DNA from: Burkholderiales bacterium | Lineage (GTDB): Bacteria > Pseudomonadota > Gammaproteobacteria > Burkholderiales > Burkholderiaceae_C | DNA: 59,384 bases | Assembly (NCBI GenBank): GCA_016213265.1 | Contig: JACRBA010000180.1 | Span: 1-59,384, forward strand | Reading direction: 5' to 3' | Shown here: positions 37,554-46,777 of the stretch, one piece after another | Layout: every line of letters begins with the position of its first letter | Position numbering within the stretch: position 1 is the stretch's first letter | Translations under genes and position numbers: made by a program | Notes under the pieces: model-generated | The model's input: only the letters and a program-made list of their open reading frames with translations | Databases searched by the model: none | What the model was told of the DNA's origin: nothing

Positions 37554-38752
37554 CACACCGCCTCGAAGATGCCGGCGGCGCCCTGGCCCGTGCCCACGCA
37601 CATCGTGACCATGCCGTACTTCAGCTTCTGGCGGCGCAGCGCGTGCACCACGGTGGCAGCGCGGATGGCGCCGGTGGCGCCCAGGGGGTGGCCCAGCGCG
37701 ATGGCGCCGCCCATGGGGTTGACCACCTCGGGGTTCAGGCCCACGGTGCGGATGACCGCCAGCGCCTGCGCGGCGAAGGCCTCGTTCAGTTCGATCCAGC
37801 CCAGGTCGTCCTGCTTCAGGCCGGCCTTCTGCAGCGCGAACGGGATGGCCTCGATCGGGCCGATGCCCATGATCTCCGGCGGCACGCCCTTGTTGGCGTA
37901 GCTCACGAAGCGCGCCAGCGGCGTCAGGCCGAACTGCTTGACGGCCTTCTCGCTGGCCAGGATGAGCGCCCCCGCGCCATCGCTGGTCTGCGAGCTGTTG
38001 CCCGCGGTGACGCTGCCCTTGGCGGCGAACACCGGCTTCAGCTTGGCCAGGCCTTCCAGCGAGGTGTCCTTGCGCGGGCCCTCGTCCAGGCTCACGGTGC
38101 GGGTGCTCACGCTGACCGCACCTGTCTCGAGGTTGGGGAAGCGCTCGACCACGTCCACCGGGCAGATCTCGTCGGTGAAGCCGCCGGCCGCCTGCGCGGC
38201 CAGGGCCTTCTGGTGCGAGGCCAGCGCGAAGGCGTCCTGGTCTTCACGGCTGACCTTCCACTGCGCCGCCACCTTCTCCGCCGTCAGGCCCATGCCGTAG
38301 GCGATGCCCACGTTCTCGTCCTTCAGGAAGACGTTGGGGTTGAACGAGGGCTTCACCCCGGTCATGGGGATCATGCTCATGCTCTCGGCACCGCCGGCGA
38401 GCATGACATCGGCCTCACCCACGCGGATGCGGTCGGCGGCCATCGCGATGGCCGACAGGCCCGAGGCGCAGAAGCGGTTGACGGTGATGCCGCCCACGGT
38501 GTTGGGCAGACCCGCCAGCAGCATGGCGATGCGGGCCATGTTGGCGCCCTGCTCGCCTTCGGGCATGGCGCAGCCGATGACGGCGTCCTCGATGGCCTTC
38601 GGGTCCAGCGAGGGCACCTGCGCCAGCGCGGCCTGCACGGCGCGCACCAGCAGGTCGTCGGAGCGGGTGTTGCGGTAGTAGCCGCGGCCGGACTTGCCGA
38701 TCGGGGTGCGGCTGGCGGCGACGATGTAGGCGTCCTGGATTTGCTTGCTCAT
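37553..38752 (-). CDS. fadA: Acetyl-CoA C-acyltransferase (thiolase)
   Basis: The 399-residue thiolase has the acyl-accepting Cys in NRFCASGLSAI (about 90), the GGAIALGHP His motif (about 350) and the C-terminal catalytic Cys in MCVGTGQGAA (about 385). It cleaves 3-ketoacyl-CoA in the last step of beta-oxidation, working with the FadB-like enzyme 18 bases upstream in the same operon. The gene symbol follows context; specificity is not readable. Confidence 0.92.
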   Translation of the reverse strand: MSKQIQDAYIVAASRTPIGKSGRGYYRNTRSDDLLVRAVQAALAQVPSLDPKAIEDAVIGCAMPEGEQGANMARIAMLLAGLPNTVGGITVNRFCASGLSAIAMAADRIRVGEADVMLAGGAESMSMIPMTGVKPSFNPNVFLKDENVGIAYGMGLTAEKVAAQWKVSREDQDAFALASHQKALAAQAAGGFTDEICPVDVVERFPNLETGAVSVSTRTVSLDEGPRKDTSLEGLAKLKPVFAAKGSVTAGNSSQTSDGAGALILASEKAVKQFGLTPLARFVSYANKGVPPEIMGIGPIEAIPFALQKAGLKQDDLGWIELNEAFAAQALAVIRTVGLNPEVVNPMGGAIALGHPLGATGAIRAATVVHALRRQKLKYGMVTMCVGTGQGAAGIFEAV

Positions 38753-38770
38753 GTGCGTCGCTCCAATCGG

Positions 38771-41164
38771 TCAGTTGCGCACGGGCTTGCCGGTCTGCAG
38801 CATGCCCATGATGCGTTCTTGCGTCTTCGGGTGGTCGAGCAGGCTGCAGAAGTGCTTGCGCTCGAGCGTCATCAGGTATTCCTCGGTCACCACCGTGCCG
38901 GCTTCCACCTCGCCGCCGCACACCACGTCGGCGATCAGGCTGGCGATGTGGAAATCGTGCGCGCTGATGAAGCCGCCGTCGCGCATGCCCACGAGGCTCG
39001 CCTTGATGGTGGCGATGCCCATGCGGCCGGCCACGGGGATGGCCGCCTTCTGCGGCGGGCGGTAGCCCGACTCGGCCATGGCCTTGGCCTGGGTGATGGC
39101 CACGTGCAGCAGCTCGTCCTTGTTGGGCACGATCACGTCGCTGTCCAGCAGGTAGCCCAGCTTGCGCGATTCCAGCGCGCTGGTGCCCACCTTGGCCATG
39201 GCCGCCGCCTCGAAGCCGCCCTTGAGGAAGTTCAGCAGGTCGGCGCCGGGGCCGGTGGCCGCGTTCTCGGCGGCACGGCGGGCGATGTAGGTCAGGCCGC
39301 CGCCGCCCGGCAGCAGGCCCACGCCGACTTCCACCAGGCCCACGTAGGTCTCCATCGCGGCCACGCGCCTGGCGCAGGCCACCGCGATCTCGCAGCCGCC
39401 GCCCAGCGCGATGCCGCGCATGGCGGCCACCACCGGCACGCTGGCGTAGCGCACGCGCAGCAGCGCGTCCTGCAGCTTCTTCACCTCGGGGTTGATGCCC
39501 TTGCTGCCGTGCTTCATGAACACGGGCATCAGGGCCTCGAGGTTGGCGCCCGCCGAGAACACGTCGTCCGGCGACCAGATCACCAGGCCCTGGTAGCCGC
39601 CCTCGGCAAGTTCCACCGCCTTCAGCAGGCCCTCGGTGACGGCCGGGCTGATGAGGTGCAGCTTGCAGGTGATGGTGGCGATCAGCACCTCGCCGTCCAG
39701 CGTCCAGACGCGGATGTCGTCGTTGCGGTAGACCTCGGTGCCGGCCTTCAGCGGGTCGGCCGCGCCGGCGCCCACCAGGCTCTCGGGGAAGTGCTGGCGC
39801 TGGTACACGGGCAGCGTGGAGCGCGGGATGTAGCGCTTCTCGGCGGCCGACCAGGAGCCTGCGGGCGTGTGCACGCCAGAATTTTGGGCAACAGGGCCGT
39901 CGAACACCCAGTCCGGCAGCGGGGCGCTGGACAGGGCCTTGCCGGCCTCGATGTCTTCCTTCACCCACTGGGCCACCTGCTGCCAGCCGGCGTCCTGCCA
40001 CAGCTCGAACGGGCCCTGCTTCATGCCGAAGCCCCAGCGCATGGCGAAGTCCACCTCGCGCGCCGAATCGGCGATGTCGGCCAGGTGCACCGCCACGTAG
40101 TGGAAAGAGTCACGCAGGATGGACCAGACGAACTGGGCCTGCGGGTTGCTCGACTCGCGCAGCAGCTTCAGGCGCTCGGCGGCGGGCTTCTTGAGGATGC
40201 GGTCGACCAGCGGGTCGGCCTTGGCGCCGCCCGGCACGTAATCACCCTTGGCCGGGTCCAGGCGCAGGATGTCCTTGCCCACCTTCTTGTAGAAGCCGGC
40301 GCCCGACTTCTGGCCCAGCGCACCCTGCTCGATCAGCTTGCCCAGCACCGGCGGCGTGGCGTAGCTGGGGAAGAACGGGTCGTCCTTGAGGTTGTCCTGC
40401 AGCGTCTTGATGACGTGCGCCATGGTGTCCAGGCCCACCACGTCCGCCGTGCGGAAGGTGCCCGAGCTGGCGCGGCCCATCTTCTTGCCGGTCAGGTCGT
40501 CGACCACGTCGTACGACAGGCCGAACTTCTCGGCCTCGGCGATGGTGGCCAGCATGCCGGCGATGCCCACCCGGTTGGCGACGAAGTTGGGCGTGTCCTT
40601 GGCGCGCACCACGCCCTTGCCGACGGTGCTGGTGACGAAGCTCTCCAGCTGGTCGAGGATCTCCGGCCGCGTGGTGGGGGTGGGGATCAGCTCCACCAGG
40701 TACATGTAGCGCGGCGGGTTGAAGAAGTGGATGCCGCAGAAGTTGGGCTTCAGCGACTCGGGCAGCGCCTCGCTCAGCTTGGTGATCGACAGGCCCGAGG
40801 TGTTGGACGCCACGATGGCGGTGGGCGAGACGAACGGCGCGATCTTCTGGTACAGGTCGAGCTTCCAGTCCATGCGCTCGGCGATGGCCTCGATCACCAG
40901 GTCGCAGTCCTTGAGCAGCTCCAGGTGCTCCTCGTAGTTGGCGGCCTGGATGCGCGAGGCGTCCTCGGCCACGCCCAGCGGCGCGGGCTTGAGCTTCTTC
41001 AGGTTGTCGATCGCCTTGGTGACGATGCCGTTCTTCGGGCCCTCTTTCGCCGGCAGGTCGAACAGCACGACCGGCACCTTCACGTTGACCAGATGGGCGG
41101 CGATCTGCGCGCCCATCACGCCGGCGCCGAGCACGGCGACCTTGCGGACCTGGAATCGACTCAT
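38771..41164 (-). CDS. 3-hydroxyacyl-CoA dehydrogenase/enoyl-CoA hydratase (FadN-like order)
   Basis: The 797-residue bifunctional protein starts with the dehydrogenase NAD fold (VAVLGAGVMGAQIAAHL), has the HFFNPPRYM catalytic-His segment (about 150) and the C-terminal dehydrogenase domain (about 200-400), then an enoyl-CoA hydratase domain (about 480-700; FSAGANLEALM and GIALGGGCEI). Dehydrogenase-first order is that of FadN-type enzymes, the reverse of E. coli FadB. It catalyses hydration and NAD-dependent oxidation in beta-oxidation. Operon neighbours supply the dehydrogenase and thiolase steps. Confidence 0.92.
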   Translation of the reverse strand: MSRFQVRKVAVLGAGVMGAQIAAHLVNVKVPVVLFDLPAKEGPKNGIVTKAIDNLKKLKPAPLGVAEDASRIQAANYEEHLELLKDCDLVIEAIAERMDWKLDLYQKIAPFVSPTAIVASNTSGLSITKLSEALPESLKPNFCGIHFFNPPRYMYLVELIPTPTTRPEILDQLESFVTSTVGKGVVRAKDTPNFVANRVGIAGMLATIAEAEKFGLSYDVVDDLTGKKMGRASSGTFRTADVVGLDTMAHVIKTLQDNLKDDPFFPSYATPPVLGKLIEQGALGQKSGAGFYKKVGKDILRLDPAKGDYVPGGAKADPLVDRILKKPAAERLKLLRESSNPQAQFVWSILRDSFHYVAVHLADIADSAREVDFAMRWGFGMKQGPFELWQDAGWQQVAQWVKEDIEAGKALSSAPLPDWVFDGPVAQNSGVHTPAGSWSAAEKRYIPRSTLPVYQRQHFPESLVGAGAADPLKAGTEVYRNDDIRVWTLDGEVLIATITCKLHLISPAVTEGLLKAVELAEGGYQGLVIWSPDDVFSAGANLEALMPVFMKHGSKGINPEVKKLQDALLRVRYASVPVVAAMRGIALGGGCEIAVACARRVAAMETYVGLVEVGVGLLPGGGGLTYIARRAAENAATGPGADLLNFLKGGFEAAAMAKVGTSALESRKLGYLLDSDVIVPNKDELLHVAITQAKAMAESGYRPPQKAAIPVAGRMGIATIKASLVGMRDGGFISAHDFHIASLIADVVCGGEVEAGTVVTEEYLMTLERKHFCSLLDHPKTQERIMGMLQTGKPVRN

Positions 41165-41198
41165 TTGCGGTTCTCCTTCGGGATCTGGGAGGCGGGCG

Positions 41199-41642
41199 TC
41201 ACTCGACGCGCACCCATGTCTGGCTGCGACCGAACATCGGCACGCCGATGTAGCCGCGCACTTCGAGCGCCTTGCCGCCCTGCACGGGCTTCAGGCGCAC
41301 CTTGTAGACCTTGCCGTTGGCCGGGTCGAGGATGTCCCCGCCCTCCCACACGGTCTTGTCCTCGGCGTGCGGGCGCACGCCGCGCAGGATGGTGAGGCCC
41401 ACCACCGGCTGGCCGCGGCGCTCGTCGGTGCACTCGTCGCACACCGCGTCGGCCTTGTCGGCCGCATCCAGCAGCTTCTCGATGCGGCCCACGAGCACGC
41501 CGCCGGCCTCGACGATGCGCACGAAGGACTTCTCCTTCTTCGTCGCATCGTCGATCGTCTTCCACAGCCCCACGGGCGTGGCCTGGGCCCAGGCGAGCGG
41601 GCCGGCCAGCCCCAGCGCGGCAAGCAGAGCGAGGCGCTTCAT
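41199..41642 (-). CDS. DUF2147 secreted protein
   Basis: The 147-residue protein has a signal peptide (MKRLALLAALGLAGPLAWA) and the DUF2147 body: GLWKTIDDATKKEKSFVRI, two cysteines in AVCDECTD, a GLTILRGV strand and WEGGDILDPANGKVYKV. It is a small lipocalin-like periplasmic fold. The ATG at 41642 overlaps the acyl-CoA dehydrogenase stop (TGATG). Its presence between two beta-oxidation genes suggests a role linked to lipid import or binding, which is inference. Confidence 0.85.
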   Translation of the reverse strand: MKRLALLAALGLAGPLAWAQATPVGLWKTIDDATKKEKSFVRIVEAGGVLVGRIEKLLDAADKADAVCDECTDERRGQPVVGLTILRGVRPHAEDKTVWEGGDILDPANGKVYKVRLKPVQGGKALEVRGYIGVPMFGRSQTWVRVE

Positions 41643-43438
41643 CAGAACAGCGCTTCGTCCATGGCCATCAGCGGCTGCAGGCCGGCGCGGCAGGTGCGGA
41701 TGAGGCTGGCCGTCTCGGGCAGCAGCTTGGCGAAGTAGAAGCGGGCCGTGTGCAGCTTGGCCGTGTAGAACGGGTCGGTGTTGCCGGCCTTCTGGGCGTC
41801 CAGCGCCACCTTGGCCATGCGGGCGAAGAGGTAGGCGAAGGTCAGGTGGCCGACGACGCGCAGGTAGTCCACGGCCGCCGCGCCCACCTCGTCGGCGTTG
41901 CCCATGGCCTTCATGCCGATCTCGGTGGTCAGCTTGGTGACCTTGTCGCCCAGGTCGGCCAGCGGGTTGATGAACTCCTGCATGTCCTCGCGCACGCCCT
42001 CGTCCTCGACGAAGGCCGCCACCTTCTTGCCGAAGGCCTTGAGCTTCTTGCCGTTGTCGCCCAGGATCTTGCGGCCCAGCAGGTCCAGCGACTGCACGGT
42101 GTTCGTGCCTTCGTAGATCATGTTGATGCGGGCGTCGCGCACGAACTGCTCCATCCCCCACTCGTGGATGTAGCCATGGCCGCCGTACACCTGCATGCAG
42201 TGCGAGGTGGCCAGCCAGCCGTTGTCGGTGATGAAGGCCTTGATGATGGGGGTGAGCAGCGCCACCTCGTCGTCCGCCTCCTTGCGCACGTCCTCGTCGG
42301 GGTGCGCCAGCGCCTTGTCCAGCTGCACCACCGTGTGGATGAGCAGCGCACGGCCGCCTTCGGCGAAGGCGCGCGCGGTCAGCAGCATCTTGCGCACGTC
42401 GGGGTGCACGATGAGGGGGTCGGCCGGCTTGTCGGTGGCCTTGGGGCCCGACAGGGCGCGCATCTGGATGCGGTCCTTGGCGTAGGTGACGGCGTTCTGG
42501 TAGGCCACCTCGGTGAGGCCCAGCGACTGGTTGCCCACGCCCAGGCGGGCGGCGTTCATCATCACGAACATGGCCTGCAGGCCCTTGTTCGGCTGGCCCA
42601 CCAGCGTGCCCACCGCATCTTCCAGGATCATCTGGCAGGTGGCGTTGCCGTGGATGCCCATCTTGTGCTCGAGCGCCCCGCAGTGGATGCCGTTGCGCTC
42701 GCCCATCGAGCCGTCGGCGTTCACCAGGTACTTGGGCACGATGAACAGCGAGATGCCCTTGGAGCCGGCAGGCGCGTCGGGCAGGCGAGCGAGCACCAGG
42801 TGCACGATGTTGGCCGCCAGGTCGTGCTCGCCGGCGGAGATGAAGATCTTCTGGCCGGTGATCTTGTAGGTGCCGTCGGCCTGGGGCTCGGCCTTGGTGC
42901 GCAGCAGGCCGAGGTCGGTGCCGCAGTGCGGCTCGGTCAGGCACATGGTGCCCGTCCATTCGCCGCTGGTCAGCTTGGGCAGGTACAGCGCCTTCTGCTC
43001 GTCGGTGCCATGCGCATGCAGCGCCTCGTAGGCGCCGTGCGACAGGCCCGGGTACATCGTCCAGGCCTGGTTGGCGCTGTTGAGCATCTCGTAGAAGCAC
43101 TGGTTCACGGTGTGCGGCAGGCCCTGGCCGCCGTAGGCCGGGTCGCAGCTCAGCGCGGGCCAGCCGCCTTCCACGTACTTGGCGTAGGCCGCCTTGAAGC
43201 CCTCGGGGGCCGTCACCTCGTGGGTGGCCTTGTCCAGCGTGCAGCCCTGCGCATCACCGTTCAGGTTGAGCGGGGCCACCACCTCGGCGGCGAACTTGCC
43301 GCCCTCTTCCAGCACCGCGTTGATGGTGTCGGCATCCACCTCGGCGAACTGCGGGATCTCCTTGAGTTCACCGACCACGTCGATCAGCTCGTGCAGCACG
43401 AACTGCAGGTCGCGCAGGGGCGGGTTGTACTGGGGCAT
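41642..43438 (-). CDS. Acyl-CoA dehydrogenase, FAD-dependent
   Basis: The 598-residue protein is longer than the classic ~380-residue enzyme because of a C-terminal extension typical of the long (about 600) bacterial class. The central domain has CLTEPHCGTDLGLLRTKA (FAD/substrate stretch) and SAGEHDLAANIVHLVLARLPD. Later QVYGGHGYIHEWGMEQFVRDARINMIYEGTN contains the catalytic-region motifs. The ATG at 43438 has AAGGAG upstream. It carries out the first step of beta-oxidation, passing electrons to ETF. It is the first enzyme gene after the TetR regulator. Confidence 0.93.
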   Translation of the reverse strand: MPQYNPPLRDLQFVLHELIDVVGELKEIPQFAEVDADTINAVLEEGGKFAAEVVAPLNLNGDAQGCTLDKATHEVTAPEGFKAAYAKYVEGGWPALSCDPAYGGQGLPHTVNQCFYEMLNSANQAWTMYPGLSHGAYEALHAHGTDEQKALYLPKLTSGEWTGTMCLTEPHCGTDLGLLRTKAEPQADGTYKITGQKIFISAGEHDLAANIVHLVLARLPDAPAGSKGISLFIVPKYLVNADGSMGERNGIHCGALEHKMGIHGNATCQMILEDAVGTLVGQPNKGLQAMFVMMNAARLGVGNQSLGLTEVAYQNAVTYAKDRIQMRALSGPKATDKPADPLIVHPDVRKMLLTARAFAEGGRALLIHTVVQLDKALAHPDEDVRKEADDEVALLTPIIKAFITDNGWLATSHCMQVYGGHGYIHEWGMEQFVRDARINMIYEGTNTVQSLDLLGRKILGDNGKKLKAFGKKVAAFVEDEGVREDMQEFINPLADLGDKVTKLTTEIGMKAMGNADEVGAAAVDYLRVVGHLTFAYLFARMAKVALDAQKAGNTDPFYTAKLHTARFYFAKLLPETASLIRTCRAGLQPLMAMDEALF

Positions 43439-43469
43439 GGTCGCTCCTTGGAAGCAGGGGTGGGACGAG

Positions 43470-44165
43470 TTATGGCTGCCGGATGGCAGCGGAGGGCTGC
43501 GACGCGCGCACCGGGGTGACCGGGGCGCCGGGCGCGGCATAGTGGGACACGGTGCGGGCAAAGCCGATGCGCGCGCGTTCCACGGCACCGGGGCTGCGCA
43601 GGAAACGGGCGTCGTGGTGCAGGGCCAGGATCAGGCCGTGGATCTCGAACAGCATCTGGGCGGCGTCGGTGTCGGGCTTCAGATGCCCGACCTCCACCGC
43701 GAGTTCAATGGCGCGTTGCAGCGCGCCGTGCCAGGCCCGCACCATGGCGGCCAGGGCATCGCGCACGGGGCCCGGGCGGTCGTCGAACTCCACCGCACCG
43801 CTGATGTAGATGCAGCCGGAGTCGATCTCGACCGACACGCGCTTGACCCAGTTCTCGAACAGCGCCTCCAGGCGCGGCAGGCCGCGCGGCTGGCGAATCG
43901 CCGGGAAGAACACCTCTTCCTCGAACTTGGCGTGGTACTCGCGGATGACGGAGATCTGCAGTTCCTCGCGCGAGCCGAAGTGGGCGAAGACGCCCGACTT
44001 GCTCATGCCCGTGACCTCGGCCAGCGCGCCGATGGACAGGCCCTCCAGGCCCATGCTGGACGCCAGCGTGAGGGCCGCCTCGAGGATGGCGGCCCGGGTC
44101 GCCTGGCCCTTCTGCAGGGACCGGGCGCTGGCGGCGGTGCGGCGGTGTTCCACGGGGGTCGACAC
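43470..44165 (-). CDS. TetR-family regulator of the beta-oxidation operon
   Basis: The 231-residue repressor has an N-terminal helix-turn-helix (about 25-70, IGALAEVTGMSKSGVFAHFGSREEL) and a ligand-binding C-terminal domain with TetR_C-type helices. It starts with GTG at 44165. A perfect 12-bp palindrome, GAACGATCGTTC, lies 35 bases upstream and is a natural operator for autoregulation. Being first in the operon, it probably represses the fatty-acid genes until an acyl-CoA binds. The effector is inferred from context. Confidence 0.9.
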   Translation of the reverse strand: MSTPVEHRRTAASARSLQKGQATRAAILEAALTLASSMGLEGLSIGALAEVTGMSKSGVFAHFGSREELQISVIREYHAKFEEEVFFPAIRQPRGLPRLEALFENWVKRVSVEIDSGCIYISGAVEFDDRPGPVRDALAAMVRAWHGALQRAIELAVEVGHLKPDTDAAQMLFEIHGLILALHHDARFLRSPGAVERARIGFARTVSHYAAPGAPVTPVRASQPSAAIRQP

Positions 44166-44199
44166 GGGGCGGGCGCTGGCACGGAAGCCAGATGCGAAC

Positions 44200-44211
44200 G
44201 AACGATCGTTC
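44200..44211. promoter_or_regulatory. Palindromic TetR operator
   Basis: GAACGATCGTTC is a perfect 12-bp inverted repeat, 35 bases before the TetR start. Palindromes of this form are common upstream of TetR-type fatty-acid repressors. No second copy is seen in the operon. Confidence 0.65.
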
Positions 44212-44418
44212 TATTTTGCAGATTTCGGCGCCGGCCGCACGCCTGGGCCCGCGACTTTTTTTAGGGTTCATGGCCTAGAAGGCGCTGACGCGGCGCAGAA
44301 CTACGGGTTAACCCGCAGCCGGTGATGCCGGCGTGGGGGCGAGGAACGGGCAGTTGAGCGCAGTCACGATCGCGCGCTATGCTCGTCGGCTAGCGTCGAA
44401 ACCAGCCTGGAACCCAGC

Positions 44419-44976
44419 ATGGAGGTCCTGCAGCTCGATGTGTCCGGTCGCCCGCAGGCGTGGATGACGGTGCGCGAAGCCGCCGTGCTCTACGCCAGCG
44501 ACAGCATTGCCTGGACGCTGGGCCAGACCTGCTCGGTGCTGCGCGGCGGCGTGCAGCGCGCCACCGGCCTGCCCAGCCGGATCGAGGTGCACCCCATCAT
44601 CGCCGTGCGTGGCGCGGTGCCCTCGCGCGCCTGGCGGGTGAGCCCGGCGCTGACCAACCCCAAGCTCTTCGCACGCGACCGCGGCATCTGCGCCTACTGC
44701 GGCCACCGCTTCGCGCACGACGACCTGACGCGCGAGCACATCGTGCCGGTCTCGCGGGGTGGCGCCGACAGCTGGATGAACTGCATCACCGCCTGCCGGG
44801 CCTGCAACGGCCGCAAAGCCAACCGCCTGCCCGAGGAAGCGCGCATGAACCTGCTGTTCCTGCCCTACGTGCCCAGCCTGCACGAGGACATGATCCTGCG
44901 CGGGCGGCGCATCCTGGCCGATCAGATGGATTTCCTGCTGGCCAGCGTGCCGCGCAGCAGCCGGCTGCACGGCTGA
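44419..44976 (+). CDS. HNH endonuclease family protein
   Basis: The 185-residue protein has a C-terminal HNH domain (about 90-145): a zinc pair CAYC, the H of TREHIVPVSRGG, the N of MNCITAC and a second zinc pair CRAC followed by NGRKANR. The N-terminal ~85 residues are shared with stand-alone proteobacterial HNH proteins of unknown role. It should be a metal-dependent DNA nuclease. There are no intein, intron or restriction-modification partners nearby, so it is probably a chromosomal housekeeping type. Confidence 0.88.
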   Translation: MEVLQLDVSGRPQAWMTVREAAVLYASDSIAWTLGQTCSVLRGGVQRATGLPSRIEVHPIIAVRGAVPSRAWRVSPALTNPKLFARDRGICAYCGHRFAHDDLTREHIVPVSRGGADSWMNCITACRACNGRKANRLPEEARMNLLFLPYVPSLHEDMILRGRRILADQMDFLLASVPRSSRLHG

Positions 44977-45069
44977 GCCGGTCGGCGCCCGTCCGCACGC
45001 GCGGGCCTGCACTGTCAACGCCCGCTCCCGCACGGACGTTGGCTCCGCTGGGCCCACTGCCACACCACC

Positions 45070-45666
45070 ATGCACACCTCTTCCCGACCCACGGCCCGCG
45101 TGGCCACCTTCGCCACGCTGGCTGCCGCGGCGCTGCTGGCCGCCTGCACCACCACCAGCCCCGATGTCGTCCAGCGCCACCAGGCGCAGCGCATGTCGCA
45201 TGTGCAGGACGCCACCATCCTCAGCATCCGCCCGGTCGTCGTCGACGGCCAGCAGACGGGCGCTGGCGCCGTCACCGGCGGCGTGGTCGGCGGGATCGCC
45301 GGCTCGTCGGTCGGCGGCCGCCGCGAAGGCGCCGTGGTGGGCGTGCTGGGTGCCGTGGCGGGTGCCGTGATCGGCAACGCCGTCGAGCGGGGCGCCACCC
45401 GCGAAGAGGCCTACGAGATCCTGGTGCAGCTGCGCACCGGCGAGCGTCGCGCCATCGTCCAGGCCAAGGGCAGCGAAGTGCTGCAGCCGGGCGACCCGGT
45501 GGTGCTGGTGACCACCGGCGCGCAGACGCGGGTGATGCGCGCGCCAGCCGGCACCCAGCCGGCCCCCGCCCTGCCCGCGCCCGTGGCCTCTCCGGCCCGC
45601 CCGGCCGCCCCGGCGGTGCCGCCGCCGGCCCAGGGCGCCTCCGCCCCGGTGTACACGCCGCGCTGA
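45070..45666 (+). CDS. Glycine-zipper outer-membrane lipoprotein (SlyB/17-kDa-like)
   Basis: The 198-residue protein has a lipobox LLAAC with lipidated Cys26, a basic/hydrophobic signal, and a glycine-zipper membrane stretch (about 60-105, many GxxxG steps: GGVVGGIAGSSVGG). A Pro/Ala-rich tail of about 45 residues ends it. The family resembles SlyB and the rickettsial 17-kDa antigen and sits in the outer membrane. The disordered tail may reach the peptidoglycan or the surface. It is transcribed alone. Confidence 0.87.
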   Translation: MHTSSRPTARVATFATLAAAALLAACTTTSPDVVQRHQAQRMSHVQDATILSIRPVVVDGQQTGAGAVTGGVVGGIAGSSVGGRREGAVVGVLGAVAGAVIGNAVERGATREEAYEILVQLRTGERRAIVQAKGSEVLQPGDPVVLVTTGAQTRVMRAPAGTQPAPALPAPVASPARPAAPAVPPPAQGASAPVYTPR

Positions 45667-45722
45667 GCCAGCCCGCGCCCAGACGCACGCCAGGGCGGCC
45701 GTATCATCGGCCGGCCCTGGCC

Positions 45723-46646
45723 ATGAACCTCAAGCAACTCGAGTACTTCGTCACCGTCGCCGAGCTGGGCAGCTTCAGCAAGGCGGCCGTGGCGCTGGAC
45801 ATCGCGCAGCCCGCGCTCAGCCGCCAGGTGCGAGCGCTGGAGGTGGACCTGCGCGAGACGCTGCTGCGCCGCAACGGCCGCGGCGTGAGCCTCACCGACG
45901 CTGGCCGGCGCCTGTTCGAGCACAGCGTGGGCATCCTCAATCGCGTCGCCCAGGCACGCGAGGACATGGGCGCCCAGCGCGACGAACCGGTGGGCCGCAT
46001 CACGCTGGGCATGCCGCCCAGCATCGGCCGCCAGCTCACGCTGCCGCTGATCGACGGCTTCCGGCGCCAGCTGCCCAAGGCCCGCGTGGCCATCGTCGAG
46101 GGCCTGTCCTCGCACATCACCGAGTGGCTGGCCAGCGGCCGCATCGAACTCGGCCTGCTGTACAACCCCGAGCCTTCGCCCAGCCTCACCATCGAGCCGC
46201 TGCTGGAGGAGCCGCTGTGCCTGGTGAGTGCCGCCGGGCCGGCAGCGGGCCAGCGCGGGCCGGTGCCCTTGCGGGAGCTGTCGCGCTACCCATTGGTCAT
46301 GCCCGAGCGGCAGCATGTGATCCGGCGGCTGGTGGAGAGCCAGGCCACGCTGGCCGGCCTCACGCTCGACATCGCTGCGGAAGTGTCCAGCATCGCCGCC
46401 ATCATCGACCTGGTGGCCGCCGGCTATGGCCACGCCGTGCTGCACGCCAGCGCCGTGATCGCTTCCGGGCGGGCCGACCAGCTGGTGGCGCGGCCGCTCA
46501 CCGCACCCGCGGTGAACACCGTGCTGTGCCTGGCCACCTCGGCGCACAAGCGCGCCACGCCGCTGCAGCGCGCGGCCGCGCAGCTGCTGGGCGAGCTGGT
46601 GCGCCACCTGCCGCAGGGCAACGCCGCGCACTCCCGACCCGGCTGA
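45723..46646 (+). CDS. LysR-family regulator, Nac/CynR-like
   Basis: The 307-residue protein has the MNLKQLEYFVTVAELGSFSKAA winged helix, QPALSRQVRALE recognition region and a C-terminal periplasmic-binding-like effector domain. The MNLKQLEYFV start is shared with Nac, CynR and related nitrogen/aromatic regulators. It lies upstream of the cystathionine beta-synthase/gamma-lyase pair in the same direction, 131 bases away, and may control it. The target is not proved by sequence. Confidence 0.88.
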   Translation: MNLKQLEYFVTVAELGSFSKAAVALDIAQPALSRQVRALEVDLRETLLRRNGRGVSLTDAGRRLFEHSVGILNRVAQAREDMGAQRDEPVGRITLGMPPSIGRQLTLPLIDGFRRQLPKARVAIVEGLSSHITEWLASGRIELGLLYNPEPSPSLTIEPLLEEPLCLVSAAGPAAGQRGPVPLRELSRYPLVMPERQHVIRRLVESQATLAGLTLDIAAEVSSIAAIIDLVAAGYGHAVLHASAVIASGRADQLVARPLTAPAVNTVLCLATSAHKRATPLQRAAAQLLGELVRHLPQGNAAHSRPG

Positions 46647-46777
46647 CGTCAGGGCCTTCCTGCCGCGTCGTACCCTGCCCCGGCCAGACCGCCCCACCGG
46701 GCGCTGGCGACGGGCCGGCTCGGCCACCGCCGATGCCTGGCGACCCACGCACCCACTGACCGCTGGGAGGGCTGTCC

